Below are positions 27,801 to 34,897 of a stretch of DNA of 64,000 nt, one piece after another. The stretch's first letter is position 1, and each line of letters begins with the position of its first letter. Source of the stretch: Verrucomicrobiota bacterium. GTDB taxonomy: Bacteria; Verrucomicrobiota; Verrucomicrobiia; CAIQCK01. A program made the position numbers and the translations under genes. The stretch lies in assembly GCA_016235595.1 (NCBI GenBank), contig JACRJX010000016.1, forward strand, positions 62,001 through 126,000, written 5' to 3'. Below the pieces are notes generated by a model. The model saw only the letters and a program-made list of their open reading frames with translations. It was not told the DNA's origin and did not search any database.

Positions 27801-27854
27801 GGCAACCCTGATGCCACCAGGTTCCTCTGGCACGCAACGGTCACGGCACGGTAA
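24813..27854 (+). CDS. Large secreted DUF6259-like glycoside hydrolase-like protein
   Basis: A 1013-residue protein with a signal peptide (MNFWFRQLTAAAAILFAGGIYVFAAS). The N-terminal ~270 residues look like a galactose-mutarotase-type beta-sandwich. Residues ~300-850 resemble a TIM-barrel core: LVMPYTNPTWWCD, VDVLFQDQCGARGWRYD (a probable catalytic aspartate in FQDQCG), and STESGWDRA. This pattern fits the DUF6259-type proteins common in PVC bacteria; the assignment is from memory of the pattern and not certain. The extreme C-terminus, IIHFRLPQRG then FLWHATVTAR, recurs almost identically in a gene remnant at 30929-31060. It directly follows the GH172 gene. Confidence 0.7.
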   Translation: MNFWFRQLTAAAAILFAGGIYVFAASDEPQGDAIALTGGSCTISFSASNGSILAVKQRGKSGSICAGGEHGLWQARFRDGSELCSTNCAFTCDRDTKANSLRLHFRSDELIVTVTATGCGNGIEFVAEVLPAKKTLLDFAVPARLRFNPDMLDRFVCPSDGNHGVGMALRPAFFKLQSEDEPAGWRYVTAGSRGYISLYGGSLRMRDVHDAPVALRVTPEGREWFGASLARRIKGAQATVNRAPAKGQADLVLADSENGAYVSASHLGGAGLLWRVGGFVGDREQRLVTAMIKATVEKLATKPVESRAKLGIISLASGPQRGGGAAIAVHDWLMALSESKAVTDGKLTFVELRSPREMLEALGSPGFLAIVNPYGEGLPAASDDGLPAAVAAIGKFVRGGGHWFEVGGYPFHAALRPVHWMSLNLPYPPAFADFMHLDTRAGAASLYGVQPMRWPPWAAAKDPNASFVPGKLGCGGDERGGWCERAFGTFVTAGQTWRAPVVRLAVGITAEKSLRDYCDANQISRRLDEKMPADVLAKFKKAVLVYYGGNCAEKLEHIDKLPSPALVHFADFLKGGFDKEYPDHLPPHPRFGTAAQFREFFDRCHALGHLVMPYTNPTWWCDHPKGPTFEREGDAPLLRSLDGKPSYERYGNPGNDGWTVCHWHPAVQRANRETVRQFSEDYPVDVLFQDQCGARGWRYDTNPASPTPFAYTDGLLSQVAEDAARKPLSTESGWDRAANHEAQLCGMTWGIVPTEGGPSWRRLMKHEYSPATWDIFPLAQIIAHDKCSFVHHDLGQFVTNRETLAWTLALGYGLSCRIAASALDRDGPREWLRWLDRLQKSVVARYVGEPMTLFVHERGAQPTRDDDGIIRATYGPVEIIANLGSSPKAVTSRSGTAALPGFGFRATAPGVVAANLQIVGGVDGRTSTTGGGEGELFVAEGNAHRADVWVYAVPASDVAVELPAHMTGKLTLALDGEPVAPVRATSNIIHFRLPQRGNPDATRFLWHATVTAR

Positions 27855-27867
27855 TCAACTGTTTTCG

Positions 27868-27886
27868 CCGGTTCCAACCCAACCGG
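27868..27886 (+). terminator. Hairpin after the DUF6259-like gene
   Basis: CCGGTT (27868-27873) pairs with AACCGG (27881-27886), loop of 7 bases, 13 bases past the stop codon. No T-run. The rest of the 185-base gap to the next gene shows nothing else recognisable. Confidence 0.3.
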
Positions 27887-28039
27887 AACAAATCACGGCT
27901 GCCGGTATTTCAGAGCAGCTACACCACGCGGTCGTGTTATGAAAGTTCGTTCTGACACTACTGCGCAGTTCTCTATGTGTGCTCGCGCGTTCAGTGAAAG
28001 GGCTTGACTGGAAACCGTAAAACACTGAGACACTAGTTT

Positions 28040-28840
28040 ATGGTTCTGGGAAAAAAGGTTGTTGTCGTGCTACCCGCTTACAACGCAGAGAACACACTGG
28101 CACAGACTCACGCTGAAATTCCGTTCGACATTGTGGATGATGTGATTCTCGTTGATGACCACTCGGAAGACAGGACAAGCAACGAAGCCAGAACTCTCGG
28201 TATTGCCACGGTGATACGCCATCCGAAGAACTGCGGTTACGGTGGCAATCAGAAAACCTGCTATCGAGCCGCCCTAAACGCGGGTGCCGACATTGTGGTG
28301 ATGTTGCATCCAGATTACCAATACACTCCGCGGCTTATTCACTCGATGTGCTACTTGATCGCGCATGGGCTGTTTCCTGTCGTGCTGGGATCGCGCATCT
28401 TAGGCAAGGGGGCGCTCGAAGGAGGGATGCCAATTTACAAGTATGCAGCGAACCGCCTGCTGACGGTTTTTCAGAATCTTCTGATGGGGCAGAAACTCGC
28501 TGAGTATCATACCGGTTACCGTGCTTTCTCCGCGGAGGTTTTGCGAAGCATTCCGATCGAGGAAAACTCCGATGATTTCGTTTTTGACAACCAAGTACTG
28601 GCGCAGGTTGCCATGGCAGGCCTGACCATTGGGGAGATCACCTGTCCGGCACGTTACTTCGAGGGTGCGTCTTCCATCAACTTCTGGCGCAGTTGCGTTT
28701 ACGGTTGGGGCGTGCTGAAAACGACGCTGCAATTTGTTTTGCACAAGTGGGGTGTCCGCAAGTTCGCCATCTTCGACCTTGAAACCGGTCGAAAACTCGA
28801 CATGAGTCAGGCGCCGTCAACGAGCTTCTCGATTACATAA
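28040..28840 (+). CDS. Family 2 glycosyltransferase (dolichyl-phosphate-mannose synthase-like)
   Basis: A 266-residue GT2. The N-terminus VVVVLPAYNAENTL and VDDHSEDRT form the nucleotide-binding part; HPDYQYTP supplies the metal-binding aspartate. NCGYGGNQKTCYRAAL and GYRAFS are typical of polyprenyl-phosphate glycosyltransferases. No C-terminal transmembrane pair is seen. Family role: loading of a sugar onto a polyprenyl phosphate on the cytoplasmic side. A polytopic GT-C-like protein is encoded tail-to-tail on the other strand, overlapping the last 34 bases, so the pair may make and use a lipid-linked sugar. Confidence 0.83.
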   Translation: MVLGKKVVVVLPAYNAENTLAQTHAEIPFDIVDDVILVDDHSEDRTSNEARTLGIATVIRHPKNCGYGGNQKTCYRAALNAGADIVVMLHPDYQYTPRLIHSMCYLIAHGLFPVVLGSRILGKGALEGGMPIYKYAANRLLTVFQNLLMGQKLAEYHTGYRAFSAEVLRSIPIEENSDDFVFDNQVLAQVAMAGLTIGEITCPARYFEGASSINFWRSCVYGWGVLKTTLQFVLHKWGVRKFAIFDLETGRKLDMSQAPSTSFSIT

Positions 28841-30591
28841 ACGACCAATCCGTCGCTTCGCCGGCTGTTGATCACCCGATACGGAATGCCGTAAATTTCG
28901 ACTATTCCATCAACTGTCGGCACAAACCGCGGCGGATACTTGTCGAGATACACCACCCGCCGCTGGGCTTTGACAAGCGGACCGTAGTGAGGCGAGTAGT
29001 TACTGTAAATCGGCTCAAGAATGACATCTTCGTTGGTGAAGAACATAACCGTGTAGGCGTGCCAGTAGTCAGCGTAGCCATACTTGAGGTTGAACTCCTT
29101 GAGAATCGGGATGACACATTCGCCTTCAAATTTCGCGTGCTGGCCGGTTTGGAGCGCTTTGCCTAGCGAGATCACGTTGTTGGACAGGAACGAGACTAGA
29201 AACAGCACCCCAAGAATCCGCAAGGCGCCTCCTCGCCGCAGCAACCACAAGACAACAACACTCATTGCGACCGCCGAGTAAAAAATGAGCACCAATAGGT
29301 AGCGTGCTGAGTTCTGATCCACAATCGCCTTGGCAACGAGAAACATCGGCAGCACCATCCACGGCAACAATACAAGAGGATTAAGTTTCAGGATGGTATT
29401 TGCCTCGCTCCGTCCTTGCGTGAACCTAACCGCTTCGCGGCAGGTCAAATAAATGAAACTCAGCAACACGAAAGACACTGCAACCACCAATGCCAAACCC
29501 ATGACCGAATCCGTTGAGAGGTTCAGGAAAGACGGTGCGAAGAACAGCGCGATTTTGATATTCTTGAAGAACTCGAACGTCTCGGTGATTTCCATGCGCG
29601 GCACTTGTGTCCCGTGTTGGATCCAGACATAAACCAAGGCCGGCGAGTAGCCTGCCAGGAAACCCGCAGTGACGACTGCCGCCTCGCGCCAAAGCTCACG
29701 AATCCGGTTCCCATGTCGAACCCACACATCATGAGCGGCGCAAACTGCAAAAACAACCGCGCTCAACCCCATCAAGCTGAGCGGCCTCCAGCGCAAGCGT
29801 ATCCCGATCAGATTGGCACGGTGGAAATCCGTCATCCAGCACAGGACCCCAAATCCAAATAGAACAACGAAACACCACACTCCCCAACGGAGCATGGGAT
29901 GCTGCCGCAGGCCGGTGTAAGCTTCACGCCCGGCGCTACGAATGTCCCTCACATAAATGAGCAACCACTGAAACCCAATCGCGGCAAAGAAGTAATGGAT
30001 TTGCCCGTAGGTATAGGCTCCAAAACCTCCTACCAACCCAAACCCCAGAGCGCACAGCATTGTCCTTCGATCAGATCCGGCTCCTTCTAGGTAAAAACGC
30101 CGCACGAATACCTGACTGAGCGCAATCAAAATGAGGCCAAAGAAACAGGTTTCCGTGTAGTTGGGCTGGGTTCGCATCGCAAGGGCGTAGAATGAAGTCG
30201 CACTCACGGCCAGCAACAATACCGACAACAACGCGGTGGATATATCCGTGCATCGTTTCACGCACCAGTAGAAAAGGATAAACACCGACCAAAGACAAAT
30301 CGTGTTCCAGATATTGAGGACCCACGGGTTGATGCCAAAGAGTTTGAAACACAAGGCCACCGCATAACCTTCCAGTAACATCCCCTGATAGCCCACGCTC
30401 CAAACAAAGATCGGCCGCTCGCCACGCTCCAAGATGCTCCTGGCCATAAGGCCGATCATCGCGCTATCGGAGTTATACCCTATGCGCCAATGGTAAAAAA
30501 ACAGGCTGGTAACGCTGGCAACAGCGAGAAACACGAGCCAGAACATCGGGCGTTTCCAAAGAGGGGTCAATGAAGCCATCGCCATAATCAT
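28807..30591 (-). CDS. Polytopic membrane protein, GT-C (ArnT/PMT)-like
   Basis: A 594-residue protein. ATG 30591 follows a GGAAG ribosome site. About eleven hydrophobic segments are spread from residue 15 to about 480, with a long periplasmic loop at the start (FFYHWRIGYNSDSAMIGLMARSIL). The SDSA segment takes the place of the acidic first-loop motif of GT39/ArnT-type transferases. The C-terminal ~100 residues are soluble (NLKYGYADYWHAYTVMFF, then IPYRVINSRRSDG). Family idea: transfer of a sugar from a polyprenyl-phosphate-sugar to a periplasmic acceptor. Its neighbour is a GT2 of the type that makes such donors. No definite family match is claimed. Confidence 0.68.
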   Translation of the reverse strand: MIMAMASLTPLWKRPMFWLVFLAVASVTSLFFYHWRIGYNSDSAMIGLMARSILERGERPIFVWSVGYQGMLLEGYAVALCFKLFGINPWVLNIWNTICLWSVFILFYWCVKRCTDISTALLSVLLLAVSATSFYALAMRTQPNYTETCFFGLILIALSQVFVRRFYLEGAGSDRRTMLCALGFGLVGGFGAYTYGQIHYFFAAIGFQWLLIYVRDIRSAGREAYTGLRQHPMLRWGVWCFVVLFGFGVLCWMTDFHRANLIGIRLRWRPLSLMGLSAVVFAVCAAHDVWVRHGNRIRELWREAAVVTAGFLAGYSPALVYVWIQHGTQVPRMEITETFEFFKNIKIALFFAPSFLNLSTDSVMGLALVVAVSFVLLSFIYLTCREAVRFTQGRSEANTILKLNPLVLLPWMVLPMFLVAKAIVDQNSARYLLVLIFYSAVAMSVVVLWLLRRGGALRILGVLFLVSFLSNNVISLGKALQTGQHAKFEGECVIPILKEFNLKYGYADYWHAYTVMFFTNEDVILEPIYSNYSPHYGPLVKAQRRVVYLDKYPPRFVPTVDGIVEIYGIPYRVINSRRSDGLVVYVIEKLVDGA

Positions 30592-31185
30592 GCTTTCTTC
30601 CGCAACTCGGTCAAGCCTTTTGCCCTGGCTAAAGCCCGCCACAAGCGGACGGTTTCCGAAACGCCGACACGTATCAGACCGCCTTCCTGCTATGGCTGCA
30701 AAAACACCGAAACACCTCACCTTGCCCACACAAGGAGAGCAGCACCGACAGCAAACCACACGGGATCACCAGCAGCACCGCCAGAACCAACATCGCTATC
30801 TGGCTTGCCGCAGACGCGCGGCGGTTGGTGTGTAGTTCCTCGCGTTGGATCAAATTGGAAAGTTAGTTGCACGAACAACCAAGCGCATTCAGAATCGTTT
30901 GCAGGATGTGAAACGGACCAAACTCGACCGACCAGTGGCTCTCCGCCAGCACCGTGAAGCCGTGCCGCTCCCTGCCCGCATCATCCGTTTCCATCTGCCA
31001 TCGCGTGGCGGCGCTCGTGAGGTGAAGTTCCTTTGGCACGCGACGATCACGCCGCGGTAGTCACCGGAAAGTCTGGCTGCTGCGCGGCCAGAATGGCGCG
31101 ATGGCGCGTGTGTGGGATTCAACCTTGTATGGTGACAGTCGGGCACTACAATGTGCTGATGGTTGGGCAGACGGCAAAGCGTGGC
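30592..31185. other. 594-base low-coding intergenic region
   Basis: Apart from the DUF6259-like remnant (30929-31060), no confident gene lies between the membrane GT-C-like gene and the next plus-strand gene. A minus-strand frame at 30674-30793 would encode a 39-residue peptide with one hydrophobic helix (MLVLAVLLVIPCGLLSVLLS); support is weak. The region probably holds promoters and decayed DNA. Confidence 0.5.
30929..31060 (+). pseudogene. 3' remnant of a DUF6259-like gene
   Basis: Translation of this stretch ends IIRFHLPSRGG then KFLWHATITPR and a TAG at 31058-31060. The last codons of the intact DUF6259-like gene (27770-27854) encode IIHFRLPQRG then RFLWHATVTAR and TAA. The DNA is also close: TTTGGCACGCGACGATCACG in one and TCTGGCACGCAACGGTCACG in the other. 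No upstream 5' part is seen, so this is a truncated copy of a paralogous gene, left after a deletion or rearrangement. Confidence 0.65.
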
Positions 31186-33528
31186 ATGCGGACATCGCTC
31201 AAAACACGGTTTGATTGGCTGGCGGAGAAACTCTCCGTCGGTGCGAGGTTGGTATTTGCCCCCGACCAATTCAAATCAAGTTTGCTGACTCAAGAACCCA
31301 ATTCCCGCTTTCTGCCCGGCGCGAGTGTCGTCGCCCTTGTAGCCGTCCTGCTGGCGACCTTCCTCCTGCCTTACCTGAATACGGGCTACGCGACCTGCGA
31401 TGACATGCAGAACGCCACGCTTTCTTACAGTGATTTCGTCCAACGGGCGGCGGACCACGGGCGGGTATTCTACATGACTCTGCACGGACCCACGGCCATC
31501 GGAGCTCATGTGTGTCGCGAAATGGTTGTGACGAAGTTCTTTTCGCTTCTGATGATTGTCACAAACGTCATCCTCTTTGGCTGGCTGGTCCACCGTCTGG
31601 CAGGAAACACCGCTGTTACCTGGCTCTCGTTGCTGGTCTGGGCCACCTTGCAGTGTGACAGTTGGGAGCATTATCTGATCACGGCTTACCCGGTCATCTT
31701 CACGATATCCCTTTCGGTATTCTTTCTCTCCTTGATCACCTATGACTATGGAATCAAGCGTGAGTCAACAAAGTTGCTGTTCCTGAGCGCTTTCCTGTAT
31801 CTGGTGACGCTCAATTACTGCGAGATATTCTACGTTCTCGGTCTCTGTTTCCTGCCGATCCTCTACCGGCATCCAGCCGCGTCATGCAAGTCTCTGTCTC
31901 TTCATGGCATCTTCCTCCTTCTCATGGTTTTGGTTTACGGAGCATGGCGTCTCTATAGTCCCTCACAATACGAGGGCAACGTCCTCGACGCATCGTTCCG
32001 ATTAGAGGATTTCTTCCGGACCTTGTTCGCTTTCAGTCTGTCGAATTTCCCCGTTTATCACTACGAAACACCCGACGAGATCCGTCGTTTTTCCAGTTTT
32101 CAGGGGGCTTCATTCAACCCGTTATACGGCCTTCCGGTCCTGGCTGACTGGCTCCAGAACTTTCGCTATTACGAGCCAGCATGGTTGATGCGGGCCACCC
32201 TTGCGGCTGGCGCTGCCTGGATTCTGCTGCGCCGTTTTGCCCTCAAGCTCACCCTTTCCACGTGGATGGTCATCGGCACATCCGCCGTGTGCTTGATCTT
32301 CCTTCCCAATTTACTCTTCGCATTGACCCCGAAGTATCAGCGGTGGGTTCGTGAAGGCTCCAACATCTACATGGCCTCCTATTTCTCTTTCTTCGGGATA
32401 TGCCTCCTCATGGGCGCTTTCGCCTGTCATTTGACGGCGATCACTCGTATGAGACCGGTTCGTGCCGTAACAGCCGTTGTTTTCGCTGCGCTCTTTTTTG
32501 CCGGTACGCTGAGGTTCTCCGCATGGAATGATGCTGAAGTGGCCAGCAAGGTCTATTCGCACAGAAAGTGGGAGTTCTTTGACGATTTTCTTTCGAGTGA
32601 CTTGTTTCGTGAACTGCCTGCTGGAAGCATCATCTACGCGCCCAGCCTCAGGACCCGCACCTGCGGTATTGCCGGCAGTTTCCCCGGTTACTGGAGAGAC
32701 TATGTTCATTACAAGACGGGCAGAAACATCAACATTCTTACCGAGAAAGAAGAAATGGAGAAGAGCCTCCAAGATAAAACACTTTCATCTGCGCCCCGCT
32801 ACTACCTCAAGTACTCCCCGAATCATGCCTGGTCCGAAACATGCCTCCTCTTTGCCTCTGTTCTGAGCTTGCAGATCGTGGAGGACACCGCGGACCCGAT
32901 TCGTGTCATTGGCGACGAGGCTCATATCTTTCTTCATGCATTTGAGCTTGGGAGTCGCTGTGACAGGATTCTCCTGTTTCAGGACGAGAGTGGCAGCCGC
33001 GCAGTTGAGGTGCTCAACCGCATTGCTTTCGACTCTGCCAAGAGGTTCACGTTTCACCTTCAGGGCAAGAATATCCGTTTGCACAGCGCGTTCGTCGTCA
33101 ACAATCGCGATGCCTTCTATTCCTGCGAAAATCCTCGCCTGGATTACGGGCCTGGGTTTTGCGGGCCTGAGACAGTGAACACGAGTCGCGTGGTCCGGGC
33201 CTGTGACAAAGATCCCAAACTGACCCTCATTAATACGGCAGACCGCGTTATTGAGGCGGACCTTTCTTTCCAACTGGCTGATTGGGATGGGAACAAGTCT
33301 ACCCTCACCATCCAAACGAAAGATGCCCGCTTTAGCTTTTCTCCCCCACCGCGGAATAGCTTGCTGCCTGTGGTGTTGCCGGTTCGGATCCCGCCTGAAG
33401 GCATGACCATCAACTTCCACTATGAATTGAATGGCGCGCGCCAAGGCGAGACCAGAAATCTGTCCGACACCACGTTTGCTCTCTTCAACCCTGTTGTTCG
33501 CAAACGATTGAATTCATCTTCTCCGTAG
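31186..33528 (+). CDS. Large polytopic membrane protein of unknown function
   Basis: About 780 residues if it starts at ATG 31186; ATG 31159 is an alternative, and neither has a clear ribosome site. An N-terminal ~75-residue soluble part is followed by about nine hydrophobic helices (for example VVALVAVLLATFLLPYL near residue 50 and VWATLQCDSWEHYLI near 155). The first loop carries an acidic pair, YATCDDMQNA, comparable with GT-C transferases. The C-terminal ~340 residues are soluble and mainly beta-type. It sits next to other surface-glycan genes and may be a glycosyltransferase or flippase-like protein; function not assigned. Confidence 0.62.
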   Translation: MRTSLKTRFDWLAEKLSVGARLVFAPDQFKSSLLTQEPNSRFLPGASVVALVAVLLATFLLPYLNTGYATCDDMQNATLSYSDFVQRAADHGRVFYMTLHGPTAIGAHVCREMVVTKFFSLLMIVTNVILFGWLVHRLAGNTAVTWLSLLVWATLQCDSWEHYLITAYPVIFTISLSVFFLSLITYDYGIKRESTKLLFLSAFLYLVTLNYCEIFYVLGLCFLPILYRHPAASCKSLSLHGIFLLLMVLVYGAWRLYSPSQYEGNVLDASFRLEDFFRTLFAFSLSNFPVYHYETPDEIRRFSSFQGASFNPLYGLPVLADWLQNFRYYEPAWLMRATLAAGAAWILLRRFALKLTLSTWMVIGTSAVCLIFLPNLLFALTPKYQRWVREGSNIYMASYFSFFGICLLMGAFACHLTAITRMRPVRAVTAVVFAALFFAGTLRFSAWNDAEVASKVYSHRKWEFFDDFLSSDLFRELPAGSIIYAPSLRTRTCGIAGSFPGYWRDYVHYKTGRNINILTEKEEMEKSLQDKTLSSAPRYYLKYSPNHAWSETCLLFASVLSLQIVEDTADPIRVIGDEAHIFLHAFELGSRCDRILLFQDESGSRAVEVLNRIAFDSAKRFTFHLQGKNIRLHSAFVVNNRDAFYSCENPRLDYGPGFCGPETVNTSRVVRACDKDPKLTLINTADRVIEADLSFQLADWDGNKSTLTIQTKDARFSFSPPPRNSLLPVVLPVRIPPEGMTINFHYELNGARQGETRNLSDTTFALFNPVVRKRLNSSSP

Positions 33529-33614
33529 CGCCTGTTTCCCGGTGGATGAAGCAAGTCGCAGGAGACTCCGGAGTGCGAACTTCCTGACGTCGGAACGATC
33601 CAACCTGCCCATCC

Positions 33615-34796
33615 TCACTGCGTGGCTTCAGGAGCTGTTTGAAGAATCTGGAGGTATTTGTTTTCCACCTGCTCCCAACTGTAATTTGCCCGCACATAGG
33701 CCGCGCCCTGCCGTCCCATTGCGTTTTGGATCGGGCCATCAATCAACGAAAGAATTCCGCGAAACTCCTCGTAATTGGAATACCAGAGGCCGGCGTTGGC
33801 CTTGCGGCAGTGACCGACCAACACCTCGCATTGGCCGTTAACGATGGCTGGACGGCCTGCGGCCCATGTTTCCAGCAAGACCATGGAGAGACTCTCGTAG
33901 CGCGAGGGAGCCACCAGCCAGTTGCAAGCGGCCATCGCATCCCACTTCGTTTGGTCGTCCACGAAGCCGAGATGAATGATGCGTTCATCTTGTGGGATCG
34001 GCATTACCTCCCGGCCAATGATCACGAGTTTGCGTGGCGTTGGATCCGCGTGACACAGCCGCCGAAAATAATCGAACAGTTCGTCGCAACCTTTCGAGGC
34101 ATCGACACGGCCCACGTATAGAAGAAACGGGTCCTCCAACTTGTGCCGTTGGCGAAACGCGGCGGGGTTGGAGATCACGGGTGGTTCGATACCCACACCG
34201 ACCACAGGCCCTGGCGGCAACGCATTTTGGAACCGCTTGCGAAGAAAATCGCGTTCTTCTTCGGTGTTGAAGATCATCCCTCGCGGCGAGGCGAACAACT
34301 GATCCCACATGGAGAAGTGGATCAGCCAATCATCATGTGCCAGGGGAGCCAGCCAGGCTTTGTCTTTCACCAACGGAAGCAGGAAATAAGTGGTGGCATA
34401 AAGATGGGTGAAGAAGATGAAGGCATCGTAGTCATCGCGATGGTTTGCGACGAAATCCGCCAGGTCCCGGCTCATCGGTCCCTGGGTCCGCATCCACGTT
34501 TCCTGTTCCGCGAGACTGCAATGGTGCTGGCGGCCATGTAGCTGCCTGGACAACTCGTTGAAGGCTTCCACGTCGCGCGGGACATCCACTGCAAACCTTC
34601 GCACGGTAGTGCCGTCAATGATTTCTTCACCAGCCGGGTAGTGGTTGGCCCAAGTCATGTAGTCGAGCGCGCAGGTGGTCAGCACCTCCGTCTGCCAATG
34701 ACGTGACATTCGCTGGGCGATCTGGAGACAGTGGGCTTCGGCGCCGCCGTTGACCTCCCGGCCGCAACGCTGGACAACAAAGGCCACTTTCAACAA
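33615..34796 (-). CDS. Family 4 glycosyltransferase
   Basis: A 393-residue GT-B protein. It begins with TTG 34796 (MLKVAFVVQRCG), preceded by GGGGAGG 7 bases upstream, which supports this unusual start. REVNGGAEAHCLQIAQRM is the typical N-terminal acceptor-side glycine loop. SRYESLSMVLLETWAAGRP carries the E-x7-E donor-binding signature. Family role: retaining transfer of a sugar from a nucleotide sugar during surface polysaccharide assembly in the cytoplasm. It lies downstream of a tandem-domain GT4 gene on the same strand (about 100-base gap) and of the Wzt-like exporter genes. Confidence 0.85.
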   Translation of the reverse strand: MLKVAFVVQRCGREVNGGAEAHCLQIAQRMSRHWQTEVLTTCALDYMTWANHYPAGEEIIDGTTVRRFAVDVPRDVEAFNELSRQLHGRQHHCSLAEQETWMRTQGPMSRDLADFVANHRDDYDAFIFFTHLYATTYFLLPLVKDKAWLAPLAHDDWLIHFSMWDQLFASPRGMIFNTEEERDFLRKRFQNALPPGPVVGVGIEPPVISNPAAFRQRHKLEDPFLLYVGRVDASKGCDELFDYFRRLCHADPTPRKLVIIGREVMPIPQDERIIHLGFVDDQTKWDAMAACNWLVAPSRYESLSMVLLETWAAGRPAIVNGQCEVLVGHCRKANAGLWYSNYEEFRGILSLIDGPIQNAMGRQGAAYVRANYSWEQVENKYLQILQTAPEATQ

Positions 34797-34897
34797 GGTT
34801 CAACCTCCCCGGCAGGATGAATGCAACACGGTGCTCGCGTCGTGGAATACGGGTTCACACCCACTTCATTTCGCAAGGTGCCGTGTTCCATGTCGCC

